Positions 25,118 to 34,167 are shown, counted from the stretch's first letter. The stretch is DNA of 64,000 bases from Chryseobacterium polytrichastri (GCF_900142445.1 NZ_FRAV01000004.1:124001-188000), one strand, 5' to 3'. Notes: a model not told the origin generated them from the sequence alone. A program made the numbers and translations.

Positions 25118-25899
25118 ATTTTTGTTTTTAAAATCCTAACAAAAAATTTAATTTTAGAAAAGCAGAAAAAAGAAATATATTCAATAAAATTTATTCTTTT
25201 GTTTTCATACATTTCACGTAAATTTTTCTGTATCCCTTTTTCCATTTCAGGAAGATTGGCAGACAAACCTGAAACTCCAAACGATTTCTTTCCACCACCT
25301 GTAAAAACTAATTCTTCAGCTAAAATATACATCCTGTTATTCTTGGAAATTTTCATCCAATAATTAGCATCTTCAGAATATCGTTGATTTTCATCAAAAA
25401 AACCTGTATTCTCAATAACTTTACTCTTAAATATTACAGTAGAAGTTTGTCCATCCACTCTTAAAAGGAGTCTTCGTAAACTCATTTTGGCTAAATTATT
25501 CTCTCCTGTTTTATAAGGAAACCAAATCTTTTCACCGTTCCTTAAAGCAGTAATAAAATCAACTTTTTCATTTTGTAAGAAAAATAGTTGCTTTTCTGTT
25601 TTATTTGGCAACCATTCATCATCTGAATCCAATAAGGCAATATAATTTCCTTTTGCAACTTTTAATCCTACATTTCTAGCTTTAGAAACTCCTCCGTTGG
25701 GCTGATTAATCAATTGAATATTAATTTCAGTATTAGCTTTTATATAATTTTCAACTAAAATTTCACTTTGATCAGTAGATCCATCATTAATCACAATAAT
25801 CTCAAACGCCTCCAAATCATATGTTTGGAATTTAACAGAATCCAACGCTTTAAGAACTGTTTTTTCTGCATTATACATTGGGATTATTACGGAGATCAT
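25114..25899 (-). CDS. Family 2 glycosyltransferase
   Basis: The 261-residue GT-A enzyme starts directly with the nucleotide-binding strand SVIIPMYNAEKTVLKALDS. It has IVINDGSTDQS and the metal-binding D-x-D motif in ALLDSDDEW, with the acceptor-side region RYSEDANYWMKISK further on. It should transfer a sugar from a nucleotide sugar to a lipid-linked or LPS-core acceptor at the inner face of the membrane. It starts 24 nt after recR, so the glycan genes are probably transcribed from the recR promoter. Confidence 0.9.
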   Translation of the reverse strand: MISVIIPMYNAEKTVLKALDSVKFQTYDLEAFEIIVINDGSTDQSEILVENYIKANTEINIQLINQPNGGVSKARNVGLKVAKGNYIALLDSDDEWLPNKTEKQLFFLQNEKVDFITALRNGEKIWFPYKTGENNLAKMSLRRLLLRVDGQTSTVIFKSKVIENTGFFDENQRYSEDANYWMKISKNNRMYILAEELVFTGGGKKSFGVSGLSANLPEMEKGIQKNLREMYENKRINFIEYISFFCFSKIKFFVRILKTKI

Positions 25900-25923
25900 T
25901 TAAAATTAATTTAGAAATAATTA

Positions 25924-26535
25924 TTAACTTCCTTCATTATAAGGTAACCTATTGATAATTGATCTTCCCAAAGAAATTTCATCGGCATATTCCAACTCGT
26001 CTCCTACTGAAATTCCTCTTGCAATGCTTGAAAAATTCACATCAAAGTTTTTGAATTTCTTATAGATATAATACGCCGTTGTATCACCTTCCATTGTTGC
26101 ACTTAATGCAAAAATGAATTCTTTCACTTGTCCACCGTTAAGCTTTTTTTCAATACTCGAAATATTCAACTGGTTGGGTCCAATTCCTTCCATTGGAGAA
26201 ATTTTCCCACCTAAGATTAAATATTTTCCTGTATATTTCCCTGTATTTTCAATGGCAATAACATCACGAACATCTTCTACAATACAAATAACTTCGTCAT
26301 TTCGTTTATGATTACTACAAATTTCACAAATTTCAAAATCAGAAAAATTATGACATTCTTTACAGTATTTTATTTCGTTAACCAGGTTAATTAGAGAATT
26401 TCCTAAAGTTACCGCTCTAGAATTGGGCTGCTTCAATAAATGCAATGCTAAACGTAAAGCTGTTTTCCTTCCAATCCCTGGTAATCCGGAGATTTCATCC
26501 ACTGCTTTTGCCAAAACTTTACTCGGGTAATCCAT
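25924..26535 (-). CDS. recR: Recombination mediator protein RecR
   Basis: RecR works with RecF and RecO to load RecA on single-stranded gaps. The 203-residue protein has the family order: an N-terminal helix-hairpin-helix (SGLPGIGRKTALRLA), a zinc finger with Cys58, Cys61, Cys70 and Cys73, and a Toprim domain beginning IVEDVRDVIAIEN. A C-terminal Walker-B-like end closes with the conserved ARGISVGDELEYAD. Length is typical (about 200). It heads a leftward operon whose other four genes make surface glycan. A -7 word ends 5 nt before its ATG, which predicts a leaderless mRNA. Confidence 0.97.
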   Translation of the reverse strand: MDYPSKVLAKAVDEISGLPGIGRKTALRLALHLLKQPNSRAVTLGNSLINLVNEIKYCKECHNFSDFEICEICSNHKRNDEVICIVEDVRDVIAIENTGKYTGKYLILGGKISPMEGIGPNQLNISSIEKKLNGGQVKEFIFALSATMEGDTTAYYIYKKFKNFDVNFSSIARGISVGDELEYADEISLGRSIINRLPYNEGS

Positions 26536-26540
26536 ACCTA

Positions 26541-26548
26541 CAAAAATA
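26541..26548 (-). promoter_or_regulatory. -7 promoter word (TATTTTTG) next to the recR start
   Basis: The sequence reads TATTTTTG, TAGGT, then the recR ATG, so only 5 nt separate the word from the start codon. No -33 TTTG was found at usual spacing. Confidence 0.5.
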
Positions 26549-26597
26549 ATACAAAAAGATGATTTTCCGTAGTTTTACGGGGGCTAAATCCCAAGAT

Positions 26598-26627
26598 AGT
26601 TCCAATAAAACATTTATCTTTGGAACT
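26598..26627 (+). promoter_or_regulatory. -7 promoter word inside an 8-bp dyad (LURP-one-like gene)
   Basis: TATCTTTG (26615-26622) lies 35 nt before the start. The inverted repeat AGTTCCAA (26598-26605) and TTGGAACT (26620-26627) overlaps it, placing a possible operator across the promoter. Confidence 0.45.
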
Positions 26628-26657
26628 TACTATTAATTTGAGAAAAATATAAACTGA

Positions 26658-27263
26658 ATGGCACTTAATAACCTAAATTATCCACTGGATTTTAAATTTA
26701 AAATCACCACATTAGCCAGTGACTTCAATATTACGGACAAAAACGGAAACTATGTAGCCTATGTTCGCCAAAAAATGTTTAAATTGAAAGAGGATGTTCT
26801 CGTTTTCAATGATGAAAGCAAATCAAAAGAACTTTTCAGAATTCAAGCGAATAAATGGATTGATTTTAACTCTTCTTATTCACTAAATGATCTTATCGAT
26901 AAGAAAAACTACGGAAGATTGGCTAGAAAAGGAATGCGTTCTATCTGGAAATCTACTTACAACATTTTGGATGCGAATGATCAACCAAAATTTACGGTAA
27001 CAGAAGATAATGCATGGACAAAATTTTTCGACGGAATGGTAAGTGAGATCCCAATTATTGGTATGTTTACAGGATATTTCCTTAATCCGGCTTACACGGT
27101 AAAAGATGTTGACGGAAAGGAATATTTTAAACTTAAAAAAATGCCATCGTTTTTTGGAAGAAGATTTCAGCTTGACAGAATGATTGATATTGATGACGAA
27201 GACGAAAGTTTAGTTGTTCTTTCATTATTAATGATGGTTCTTCTTGAAAGAGCCCGAGGATAA
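26658..27263 (+). CDS. LURP-one-like (tubby/scramblase-fold) protein, 201 aa
   Basis: The 201-residue soluble protein resembles the LURP-one-related/tubby-C-like fold. It is a series of paired beta strands (DFNITDKNGNYVAYVRQKMFKLKEDVLVFNDE, STYNILDANDQPKFTVTEDN, YTVKDVDGKEYFKLKKMPSFFGRRFQLDR) around a hydrophobic helix, ending in a second hydrophobic helix (SLVVLSLLMMVLLERA). Bacterial members have no settled function; the fold is linked to membrane lipids in other branches. There is no signal peptide. A lipoprotein gene follows after 19 nt, suggesting a two-gene unit. Confidence 0.72.
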   Translation: MALNNLNYPLDFKFKITTLASDFNITDKNGNYVAYVRQKMFKLKEDVLVFNDESKSKELFRIQANKWIDFNSSYSLNDLIDKKNYGRLARKGMRSIWKSTYNILDANDQPKFTVTEDNAWTKFFDGMVSEIPIIGMFTGYFLNPAYTVKDVDGKEYFKLKKMPSFFGRRFQLDRMIDIDDEDESLVVLSLLMMVLLERARG

Positions 27264-27282
27264 ATAAAACAAACCACAAACA

Positions 27283-27774
27283 ATGAAATACCTAATTATT
27301 TTCTTTTCAGCGTTCTTATTGGTCGCTTGTAAAAAAGACAAAGAAACAATTTCAAATTCAGAAGCTAAAGATTCACTGAATATAGTTCAGGATTCTGCAA
27401 ATACAAATGCTTCTTCAGAAAAAATATTAGTTGAGAACTTTCCTTTTCCAAAAGAGATTAAAGAATGTTCATGTTATTTTGCCAGAAACAAAGCAGATTT
27501 TGAAGCAGAGAAATACATTTATGCGGATGATGCAGGAAAAACAGCCTACATGAAGTTGGATGGTAAAAGATTAGCAATGAATCTTATCTCGTCAAGCGAC
27601 ATGGAAGCCGATGAAGAATTGAGTAAAGAAATCGAAATTGACGATTACAAAATCTCTGTAAAAGGTAAAAAAATAAAAGGGGAAGAAGCTTTATTATTCC
27701 AAGGTACATTAACCATTGAAAAACCAGATGGCACTGTAGAAACATTGCCTATTTATGGTGAATGTGGATGTTAA
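27283..27774 (+). CDS. Hypothetical lipoprotein, 163 aa
   Basis: The signal peptide ends in the lipobox LVAC (Cys16), followed by KKDKET, a polar linker rich in Ser, Asp and Asn, and a small beta-rich domain. Cys in KECSCYFAR and a C-terminal ECGC could form disulfides or bind a metal. I do not recognise the family. It sits 19 nt downstream of the LURP-one-like gene and ends at a strong terminator, so both are likely on one mRNA. Confidence 0.72.
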   Translation: MKYLIIFFSAFLLVACKKDKETISNSEAKDSLNIVQDSANTNASSEKILVENFPFPKEIKECSCYFARNKADFEAEKYIYADDAGKTAYMKLDGKRLAMNLISSSDMEADEELSKEIEIDDYKISVKGKKIKGEEALLFQGTLTIEKPDGTVETLPIYGECGC

Positions 27775-27794
27775 ACAACTTCTAGCTTTCAGCA

Positions 27795-27830
27795 AAAAAA
27801 ATGCTTCCAGATTTACGGAAGCATTTTTTA
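27795..27830 (+). terminator. Terminator after the LURP-one/lipoprotein pair
   Basis: AAAAAATGCTTCC pairs with GGAAGCATTTTTT around an 8-nt loop (27795-27829), 21 nt after the stop. Confidence 0.8.
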
Positions 27831-27835
27831 TTTCG

Positions 27836-27843
27836 TAATTTTG
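27836..27843 (+). promoter_or_regulatory. -7 promoter word (TAATTTTG) of pepD
   Basis: An exact word lies 16 nt before the pepD ATG, immediately after the upstream terminator. Confidence 0.55.
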
Positions 27844-27859
27844 ATAAAAATAAAATTTC

Positions 27860-29305
27860 ATGGAATTATCTAATATAGAACCACAAATAGTGTGGAAAAA
27901 TTTTTCCAAACTTAATGCTGTTCCAAGACCTTCAAAAAAAGAAGAAAAAGTAATTGCTTTCATTAAAGGATTTGGTGAAGATCTAGGATTGGAAACTACG
28001 GTTGATGAAGTAGGAAATGTAATTATTAAAAAACCGGCCACTGCAGGAATGGAAAACCGCAAATCTATCGTGCTACAATCGCATTTAGATATGGTTTGTC
28101 AAAAAAATAATGATGTAAGTTTTGATTTCGAAACCGAAGGAATCAAAATGGAGATTGATGGAGATTGGGTAAAAGCAAAAGGAACAACTTTAGGAGCTGA
28201 TAACGGTTTAGGAGTGGCTACTATTATGTCTATCCTAGAAAGTTCAGATATTCCTCATCCAGCGTTGGAAGCGCTTTTCACTATTGATGAAGAAACAGGA
28301 ATGACGGGAGCAATTGGCTTGAAGCCCGGACAATTACAAGGAGAAATCTTATTAAATCTTGATACAGAAGAAGATGATGAAATTGACATCGGCTGCGCTG
28401 GTGGAATTGATGTTACGATTTCTCAAAATTATCAAACACAAGCTTCAAACGGACAAGTTGTAAGAATTGAAGTTAAAGGTTTACAAGGCGGTCACTCCGG
28501 AATGGATATCCATAAAGGCTTCGGAAATGCAAATGTTATCTTAGGAAGACTACTTTATAGCGGTTTAACAAAAGAAAACATTCAATTAATCTCTGTTGAC
28601 GGAGGTGGATTGAGAAATGCAATTCCAAGAGAAGCTTCTGCTATCGTATCTGTGAGAAATGCTCAGGAATTTATAGAAGCAGTAACCACAGGTCTTAAAA
28701 ATGAAATCTTAGAAGAATTTGCAACGGTTGAACCAGCACTTCATATCAATATTGAAAACGCAACAAGTTCTGATAAAGCTATCTCAGAAGAAGATTCAAA
28801 GAAAATCATTTTAACTTTAAAAGCGCTTCACAACGGTGTTTACAGAATGAGTCCGGATGTTAAAGATTTGGTAGAGTCTTCAAATAACGTGGCAAGAGTT
28901 GAATTAAAAGAAGGAGGATTAAAAATATTAAACCTTTCAAGATCATCGGTTGATTCTTCTAAAGATTCTGTTTCAGAACAGTTAAAATCTGTGGCAGAAT
29001 TAGCCGGAATGAATACTGAGTTCAGTGGTTCTTATCCAGGATGGAAACCAAAACCAGGTTCTGAGATCGTTCAGTTGATGGAGAAAATCTACACCGATAA
29101 ATTTAACGAAAAACCACACGTTGTAGCTTGTCATGCAGGTTTAGAATGTGGAATTATCGGAGCCAACTATCCTAAAATGGAAATGGTAAGTTTCGGACCA
29201 ACGATCAGAGGGGCTCACTCTCCTGATGAAAAAGCCAACATTCCTTCTACACAGAAATTCTGGAGTTTCCTAAAAGATATTTTAGCGAATATTCCTCAGA
29301 AATAA
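27860..29305 (+). CDS. pepD: Aminoacyl-histidine dipeptidase (Xaa-His dipeptidase, M20)
   Basis: This 481-residue cytosolic zinc dipeptidase of the M20 family splits dipeptides such as beta-Ala-His. The metal and catalytic residues are visible: His-Leu-Asp in LQSHLDMV (about residue 76), Asp in LGADNGLGVA, Glu-Glu in FTIDEETGMTG, Asp in LLNLDTEEDDE, and the late His in GAHSPDE. The dimerisation domain lies in the middle (GGHSGMDIHKGFGNAN). Length matches PepD (about 485). It has its own promoter and stands alone. Confidence 0.94.
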   Translation: MELSNIEPQIVWKNFSKLNAVPRPSKKEEKVIAFIKGFGEDLGLETTVDEVGNVIIKKPATAGMENRKSIVLQSHLDMVCQKNNDVSFDFETEGIKMEIDGDWVKAKGTTLGADNGLGVATIMSILESSDIPHPALEALFTIDEETGMTGAIGLKPGQLQGEILLNLDTEEDDEIDIGCAGGIDVTISQNYQTQASNGQVVRIEVKGLQGGHSGMDIHKGFGNANVILGRLLYSGLTKENIQLISVDGGGLRNAIPREASAIVSVRNAQEFIEAVTTGLKNEILEEFATVEPALHINIENATSSDKAISEEDSKKIILTLKALHNGVYRMSPDVKDLVESSNNVARVELKEGGLKILNLSRSSVDSSKDSVSEQLKSVAELAGMNTEFSGSYPGWKPKPGSEIVQLMEKIYTDKFNEKPHVVACHAGLECGIIGANYPKMEMVSFGPTIRGAHSPDEKANIPSTQKFWSFLKDILANIPQK

Positions 29306-29455
29306 AATAATGTAATTGCTATATTGAATATCCAAAGTCGTTTGATTTTGGATATTTTTATTTGTAATCATATCACTTATAAATCCGAAGTTTAATACAT
29401 TTGCAATAATTATTATTTTATCCCCGTTGTAAGAAATATTAAAAAATACAATTAT

Positions 29456-31606
29456 ATGAAATTAAAATTCTTATTTACTGGCTTAATCTGTTGCCAATTC
29501 TTTTCCGCTCAATATAACTATCCAGCAACGCCGGAACATCCTGTTGTAGATGATTATTTCGGAACTAAAATTATAGATAATTACCGATGGCTTGAAGATC
29601 TTAAAAGTTCCTCTGTGCAATCTTGGTTTAAAGCTGAGTCTGACTTTAGCAATACTATTATCGACAAAATTGCTCATCGTGAAGATCTTTTCAAACAAAT
29701 GAAAGATATTCAAAACATGAGCGGAGATTCTTTTGGTGTTATCATGCAAAGGCAAAATTCATATTTTTATTCAAAAACAAAAAAAGGAGAAAATCTTTCA
29801 AAACTATATTCAAAAGATATTTCTACAGGAAAAGAAGTTTTGATATTTGATCCTGAAACAATCAAAAAAGGAACTCAAATAACCAATTTCACCGTTGATC
29901 TAAAGGCTCAAAAAATTGCTTTATTACTATCAAAATCCGGAGGTGAGATTTGTGAGCTTAGAATATTAGATCTTAATACAAAAAAATTATTGAACGATAT
30001 AATTGATCCTATCTGGAGTGAATTTAATTTTGAATTTACACAAGATGGCAAGTCTATCATTTATACCAAAATGAGTACTGGAGATCCCAATAGTAATATG
30101 CTTTTAAAAGATATGAAAGCTATGCTTCACGAGATTGGTACTGATGTGAAAAATGATAAAATATTAGCTTCAAGAGTAGATTATCCCGAATTAAATGCTT
30201 TGACTGAGCAATTTACAAGTATAACATTTAGTGACGATTATAAATATATTATTCTGAGACTAAGCTCTGTAAAATCTGAAAGCCCAATCTTTGTTGCACC
30301 ATATTCAGATTTAAAAAATAAAACAATCAACTGGAAACAGATCGTAAAACCTTCTGATGATATTACGGATGTTTATATTTCTAATGATAAACTTTTCTTA
30401 CTTACCCATAAAGACGCTCCCAATTATAAAATTATACTTACAAGCTTAACAAAACCAGATTTTGCTAATGCAAAAATAGTTGTCCCAGAAAGTAAAGATG
30501 CAGTGATTATTGCAATTCACACTTCTAAAAACTATTTATATTATTCATTAGGTAATGGTATTACAAGAGATAAATATCAAGTAAATATAAATACTTTAAA
30601 TACTAAAAAGGTTCCATTGCCTTCTGGTGTAAATTCTTCATTATCATTAAATCCGCATGAAAATGACAATATTTATTGTGAGAATGTGAATTGGCTTACT
30701 CCATTAACAATTTATGATTATAACCCCGAAAAAGGCGACCCGGTAAAGAGCAAATATCTTAGTTCTGACGAAAACTATCCAGACTACAACAAGTTATATA
30801 CAGTAAAAGAAATTGAAGTAAAAAGTCACGATGGTGTAATGGTTCCGCTTTCTATTATTTATCCTAAAAACATGAAAATGGATGGCTCTTCTCCTGCTTA
30901 TATCACTGGATATGGTGGCTATGGAATCTCTTATGAACCAAGATTTTCCCAAAGATTGACCGCATTATTAGAACAAGGAGTTGTATTAGCTATTGCTCAT
31001 GTAAGAGGTGGAGGTGAAAAAGGTGAAAACTGGCATAAAACAGGTATGAAAGCGAATAAACCTAATACTTGGAAAGACTTCATAGCCTGTTCAGAATATC
31101 TAATTGCTCAAAAATACACTTCTCCTTCAAAACTTATTGGAAACGGAGTAAGTATGGGTGGAGTTCTTATCGGAAGGGCAATAACTGAAAGACCGGATCT
31201 TTTCGCTGTTGCGATTGCCGAAGTTGGTATGACGAATGCACTTCGTTCAGAAACTACCGCCAATGGTCCGAACCAAATTCCTGAAGTGGGAACCCTAAAA
31301 AATGAAGAGGATACAAAAAATTTAATGGAAATGGACGCTCAGAGTAAAGTAAAAAAAGGAGTAAAATATCCCGCTGTAATCATCCGTACCGGAATGAACG
31401 ATTCAAGGATTACGCCTTGGGAACCTGGTAAATTTGCTGCAATTTTACAAAAAAATTCAGGTTCAGGAAAACCTGTTCTATTATATGTAAATTATGAAAA
31501 CGGACATTTTACAAGTGATAAAGATGTTGTTTTCCATGAATATTCTGATATTTATGCGTTTGCTTTATGGCAAGTAGGACATCCAAAATTTCAGCCAGCA
31601 AAATAA
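29456..31606 (+). CDS. Prolyl oligopeptidase family serine peptidase (S9A)
   Basis: The 716-residue exported protein (signal peptide ending FFSAQ) has the POP opening YPATPEHPVVDDYFGTKIIDNYRWLED. A seven-bladed propeller follows, then an alpha/beta-hydrolase domain. The nucleophile elbow is GVSMGG with Ser566, where the classical enzyme has GGSNGG. The Asp is in GMNDSRITPWEPGKF and the His in NYENGHFTSD. It should cut short proline-containing peptides in the periplasm. The propeller blades look less conserved than in textbook POPs, so specificity may differ. Confidence 0.92.
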   Translation: MKLKFLFTGLICCQFFSAQYNYPATPEHPVVDDYFGTKIIDNYRWLEDLKSSSVQSWFKAESDFSNTIIDKIAHREDLFKQMKDIQNMSGDSFGVIMQRQNSYFYSKTKKGENLSKLYSKDISTGKEVLIFDPETIKKGTQITNFTVDLKAQKIALLLSKSGGEICELRILDLNTKKLLNDIIDPIWSEFNFEFTQDGKSIIYTKMSTGDPNSNMLLKDMKAMLHEIGTDVKNDKILASRVDYPELNALTEQFTSITFSDDYKYIILRLSSVKSESPIFVAPYSDLKNKTINWKQIVKPSDDITDVYISNDKLFLLTHKDAPNYKIILTSLTKPDFANAKIVVPESKDAVIIAIHTSKNYLYYSLGNGITRDKYQVNINTLNTKKVPLPSGVNSSLSLNPHENDNIYCENVNWLTPLTIYDYNPEKGDPVKSKYLSSDENYPDYNKLYTVKEIEVKSHDGVMVPLSIIYPKNMKMDGSSPAYITGYGGYGISYEPRFSQRLTALLEQGVVLAIAHVRGGGEKGENWHKTGMKANKPNTWKDFIACSEYLIAQKYTSPSKLIGNGVSMGGVLIGRAITERPDLFAVAIAEVGMTNALRSETTANGPNQIPEVGTLKNEEDTKNLMEMDAQSKVKKGVKYPAVIIRTGMNDSRITPWEPGKFAAILQKNSGSGKPVLLYVNYENGHFTSDKDVVFHEYSDIYAFALWQVGHPKFQPAK

Positions 31607-31637
31607 CGATAAAATTAAATTCATCTATAAAAACCAA

Positions 31638-31667
31638 AAACTCCCGAAGATTTTTCTTCGGGAGTTT
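31638..31667. terminator. Bidirectional terminator
   Basis: A 13-bp perfect stem (AAACTCCCGAAGA and TCTTCGGGAGTTT, loop TTTT) lies between the convergent stops at 31606 and 31690. Confidence 0.85.
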
Positions 31668-31689
31668 ATATTTTTAAAATTAAAATTTT

Positions 31690-32019
31690 CTAAGGATAAG
31701 GAGCAATCTCCACTTCAAGACCTTCCATTTCTTGAACAATATGCAACTGGCAACCCAATCTGCTATTCTCTTTCACATGGTAAGCCTCTGCAAGCATTGC
31801 ATCTTCTTCATCGCCCATTTGTACAAGTCCCGGATCACTGATCACGTATACCTGACATGAAGCGCACATCGCCATTCCTCCACAAACTCCGATTGTTCCT
31901 TCTTCTGCTAATTCATACGAACGGATGATTTCCATTAAATTCATGGACATATCCGTAGGAGCAACAATATCGTGAGTTACACCGTCTCTGTCGGTGATTT
32001 TTATATTAATATCTGACAT
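31690..32019 (-). CDS. [2Fe-2S] ferredoxin, adrenodoxin type
   Basis: The 109-residue protein binds one [2Fe-2S] cluster through Cys46, Cys52, Cys55 and Cys90 (C-X5-C-X2-C-Xn-C), the adrenodoxin/Isc-type spacing, in GVCGGMAMCASC and RLGCQLH. It carries single electrons in the cytosol. It lies 12 nt after a ferredoxin-NADP reductase gene, its likely electron donor. It is not next to isc/suf genes, so a role with oxygenases or biosynthetic enzymes is as likely as Fe-S assembly. Confidence 0.93.
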   Translation of the reverse strand: MSDINIKITDRDGVTHDIVAPTDMSMNLMEIIRSYELAEEGTIGVCGGMAMCASCQVYVISDPGLVQMGDEEDAMLAEAYHVKENSRLGCQLHIVQEMEGLEVEIAPYP

Positions 32020-32031
32020 AATTTTGCAAAA

Positions 32032-33087
32032 TTAGTCAATTTTTTTCACAACCGCTTTCTCAGCTTCTTTACGACTTCCGTCGAACCCGTCTACTCCACT
32101 TACCGTTGTATATTTTAAGACGTATTTTTTACCTGGATTTAGTCTGTTGTAAACACTTTGACACATCAATGTTGCCTCATGGAAACCACAAAGAATCAAC
32201 TTCAATTTACCCGGATAAGTGTTGATGTCTCCGATTGCGTAGATTCCATCGATGTTTGTTTGATAGTCTAATGCATTATTAACAACAATTGCATTTTTCT
32301 CGATATTCAAGCCCCACTTAGAAATATCTCCCAATTTTGGAGTCAATCCGAATAAAGGAATGAAATAATCAGTTTCAAGATCATAAGCTTCTTCACCATC
32401 TTTCACAACAGTGATTGATTCTACTTTTCCATCTCCTTTAATTCCTGTAACTTCAGCAGGCGTGATTAATTTGATCTTTCCTTGATTTTTAAGATCCTGT
32501 ACTTTTTCAACAGAATCCAAAGCTCCTCTGAACTCATTTCTTCTGTGAATTAAAGTAACTTCACTTGCAACATTTGACAAGAAAATACTCCAATCCAACG
32601 CAGAATCACCACCTCCGGCAATCACCACTTTTTTATTTCTGAAATGTTCAGGTTCTTTAACGAAATATTCAAGCCCTTTTTCTTCGTAATCAGCTACATT
32701 TTCAAAAGTTGGTTTTCTTGGTTCAAACGTTCCCAAACCACCTGCAATCGCAATTGCTTTTGCTCTGTGTACGGTTCCTTTGTTGGTAATAACCTCAAAC
32801 CACTCATCATCTACTTTAGAATAAGAAACAGCCGTTTCTCCCAATGTAAAACCAGGTTGAAACTGCTTGATCTGTTCCATTAAATTATCAATTAATTCCC
32901 CTGCATTTACTGAAGGATATCCAGGAATATCGAAAATAGGTTTTTTAGGATAAAGCTCTGTCAATTGTCCTCCCGGTTGAGGAAGTGCATCAATGATATG
33001 GCATTTCATTTTAAGCAAACCCGCTTCAAATACTGCAAAAAGTCCTGTCGGTCCTGCTCCTATAATCAATATGTCTGTAGTTATCAT
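32032..33087 (-). CDS. Ferredoxin--NADP(+) reductase (thioredoxin-reductase-like)
   Basis: The 351-residue flavoprotein has the FAD-binding GAGPTGLFAVFEAG at its start, an NADPH-binding GGGDSALDWS in the middle and the terminal FAD motif YAIGDI. It lacks the CxxC pair of thioredoxin reductase, so it belongs to the YumC-type ferredoxin-NADP reductases. The 12-nt spacing to the ferredoxin gene supports an NADPH to FNR to ferredoxin chain. A -7 word 32 nt upstream (33120-33127) is the likely promoter of both. Confidence 0.93.
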   Translation of the reverse strand: MITTDILIIGAGPTGLFAVFEAGLLKMKCHIIDALPQPGGQLTELYPKKPIFDIPGYPSVNAGELIDNLMEQIKQFQPGFTLGETAVSYSKVDDEWFEVITNKGTVHRAKAIAIAGGLGTFEPRKPTFENVADYEEKGLEYFVKEPEHFRNKKVVIAGGGDSALDWSIFLSNVASEVTLIHRRNEFRGALDSVEKVQDLKNQGKIKLITPAEVTGIKGDGKVESITVVKDGEEAYDLETDYFIPLFGLTPKLGDISKWGLNIEKNAIVVNNALDYQTNIDGIYAIGDINTYPGKLKLILCGFHEATLMCQSVYNRLNPGKKYVLKYTTVSGVDGFDGSRKEAEKAVVKKID

Positions 33088-33119
33088 AGTAAAAGATAAT
33101 TTAATTAGATGTATAGCTG

Positions 33120-33127
33120 CAAATTTA
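33120..33127 (-). promoter_or_regulatory. -7 promoter word (TAAATTTG) of the FNR/ferredoxin operon
   Basis: An exact word on the minus strand lies 32 nt before the FNR start. No clear -33 element was found. Confidence 0.5.
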
Positions 33128-33209
33128 CTAATTTTAACGCGAAGCTTCTTTAATTCAGTCTAAATAAAAAGCTGAGATTTATCAAATATCATTAAAAAGC
33201 TGGAAATGT

Positions 33210-33217
33210 TAAATTTG
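33210..33217 (+). promoter_or_regulatory. -7 promoter word (TAAATTTG) of the DUF3108 gene
   Basis: An exact word lies 26 nt before the ATG at 33244. Confidence 0.5.
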
Positions 33218-33243
33218 GCAGCCTTTTTGTTAATGCTTTTACT

Positions 33244-34014
33244 ATGAAGAAAATATTTATTATTTTAACTTTTTTCATTTTCTGTTTGGGTACCGCTCAA
33301 ATAGATAATATTGCCAACGGCGAGTCTTTAACCTTAAGAATTCACTATGGTTTTCTAAATGCCGGAACTGCCAATTTAACAACTAAAATAACAACATATC
33401 AAGGTACTCCACATTTATATGTGAAGGGAACAGGTCAAACAACGGGCGCTGTAAAGGCGTTCTTTAAAGTAGAAGATTTATATGAGAGCTTTATTAACAT
33501 ACAAACCGGACTTCCCAGTTTTTATGTAAGAAATGTAAAGGAAGGAAGTTATACACAACATTTTGAAACGGTTTTTAATCACGATAATCAGACTTTAATT
33601 TTAACTGATAAGGAAAAACCAGCAAACGGTTCTAAAGTAATAAAATCGGTAAAAGGAGTTCAGGATATGCTTTCATGTTTTTATTATTTAAGAAGTAAAA
33701 GCCCAGCTGAATTGAAGGTTGGAACTATAATCAACATGAATGTTTGGATTGATGATGAAATGTTCCCATTTCAGTTAAAAGTAACAGGAACAGAAGATTT
33801 AAAAACCAAGTTTGGAACAATTAACTGCTTAAAAATTATTCCGTCTGTAAAAAGTGGAAGAGTTTTTAAAGAGAAAGAAGGAGTAACGATGTGGGTTTCC
33901 AATGATGCGAACCATGTTCCGATGCTTTTAAAAGCTGAATTAGCCGTAGGTTCTTTAAAAGCCAGTATTGATGATTTTAAAAATGTGAAATATCCTTTGA
34001 AATTCACGAAATAA
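33244..34014 (+). CDS. DUF3108 domain-containing exported protein
   Basis: The 256-residue protein has a signal peptide (ending LGTAQ) and the DUF3108 pattern: GESLTLRIHYGFLNAGTANLTT at the start of the mature chain, FFKVEDLYESFIN, and later LRSKSPAELKVGTIINMNVWIDDEMF and MWVSNDANHVPMLLKAE. The family is a periplasmic, beta-rich, lipocalin-like fold without an assigned reaction, common in Bacteroidetes and Proteobacteria. It is divergent from the FNR/ferredoxin operon and has its own promoter and terminator. Confidence 0.87.
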   Translation: MKKIFIILTFFIFCLGTAQIDNIANGESLTLRIHYGFLNAGTANLTTKITTYQGTPHLYVKGTGQTTGAVKAFFKVEDLYESFINIQTGLPSFYVRNVKEGSYTQHFETVFNHDNQTLILTDKEKPANGSKVIKSVKGVQDMLSCFYYLRSKSPAELKVGTIINMNVWIDDEMFPFQLKVTGTEDLKTKFGTINCLKIIPSVKSGRVFKEKEGVTMWVSNDANHVPMLLKAELAVGSLKASIDDFKNVKYPLKFTK

Positions 34015-34020
34015 AAATAT

Positions 34021-34166
34021 AGTTAGTTTTTTAATTTTGAAAATGTCTGTAATATTTTTTACAGGCATTTTTGTTTTATATGTAATACTTTCAATCTATC
34101 AATTGTTATATTTATACAGTTAGTTTTTTAATTACGTTTTGTTTCTAAGGTCAGTAATTAAAAAAC
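34021..34166. repeat. Direct and inverted copies of an AGTTAGTTTTTTAATT motif
   Basis: AGTTAGTTTTTTAATT occurs identically at 34021-34036 and 34118-34133. The second copy also pairs with GTAATTAAAAAAC at 34154-34166 (13-bp inverted repeat). Their role is unknown. Confidence 0.4.
34041..34078 (+). terminator. Terminator of the DUF3108 gene
   Basis: A 12-bp stem (AAATGTCTGTAA with TTACAGGCATTT, one G-U) is followed by TTGTTTT. Confidence 0.7.
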
Positions 34167-34167
34167 A

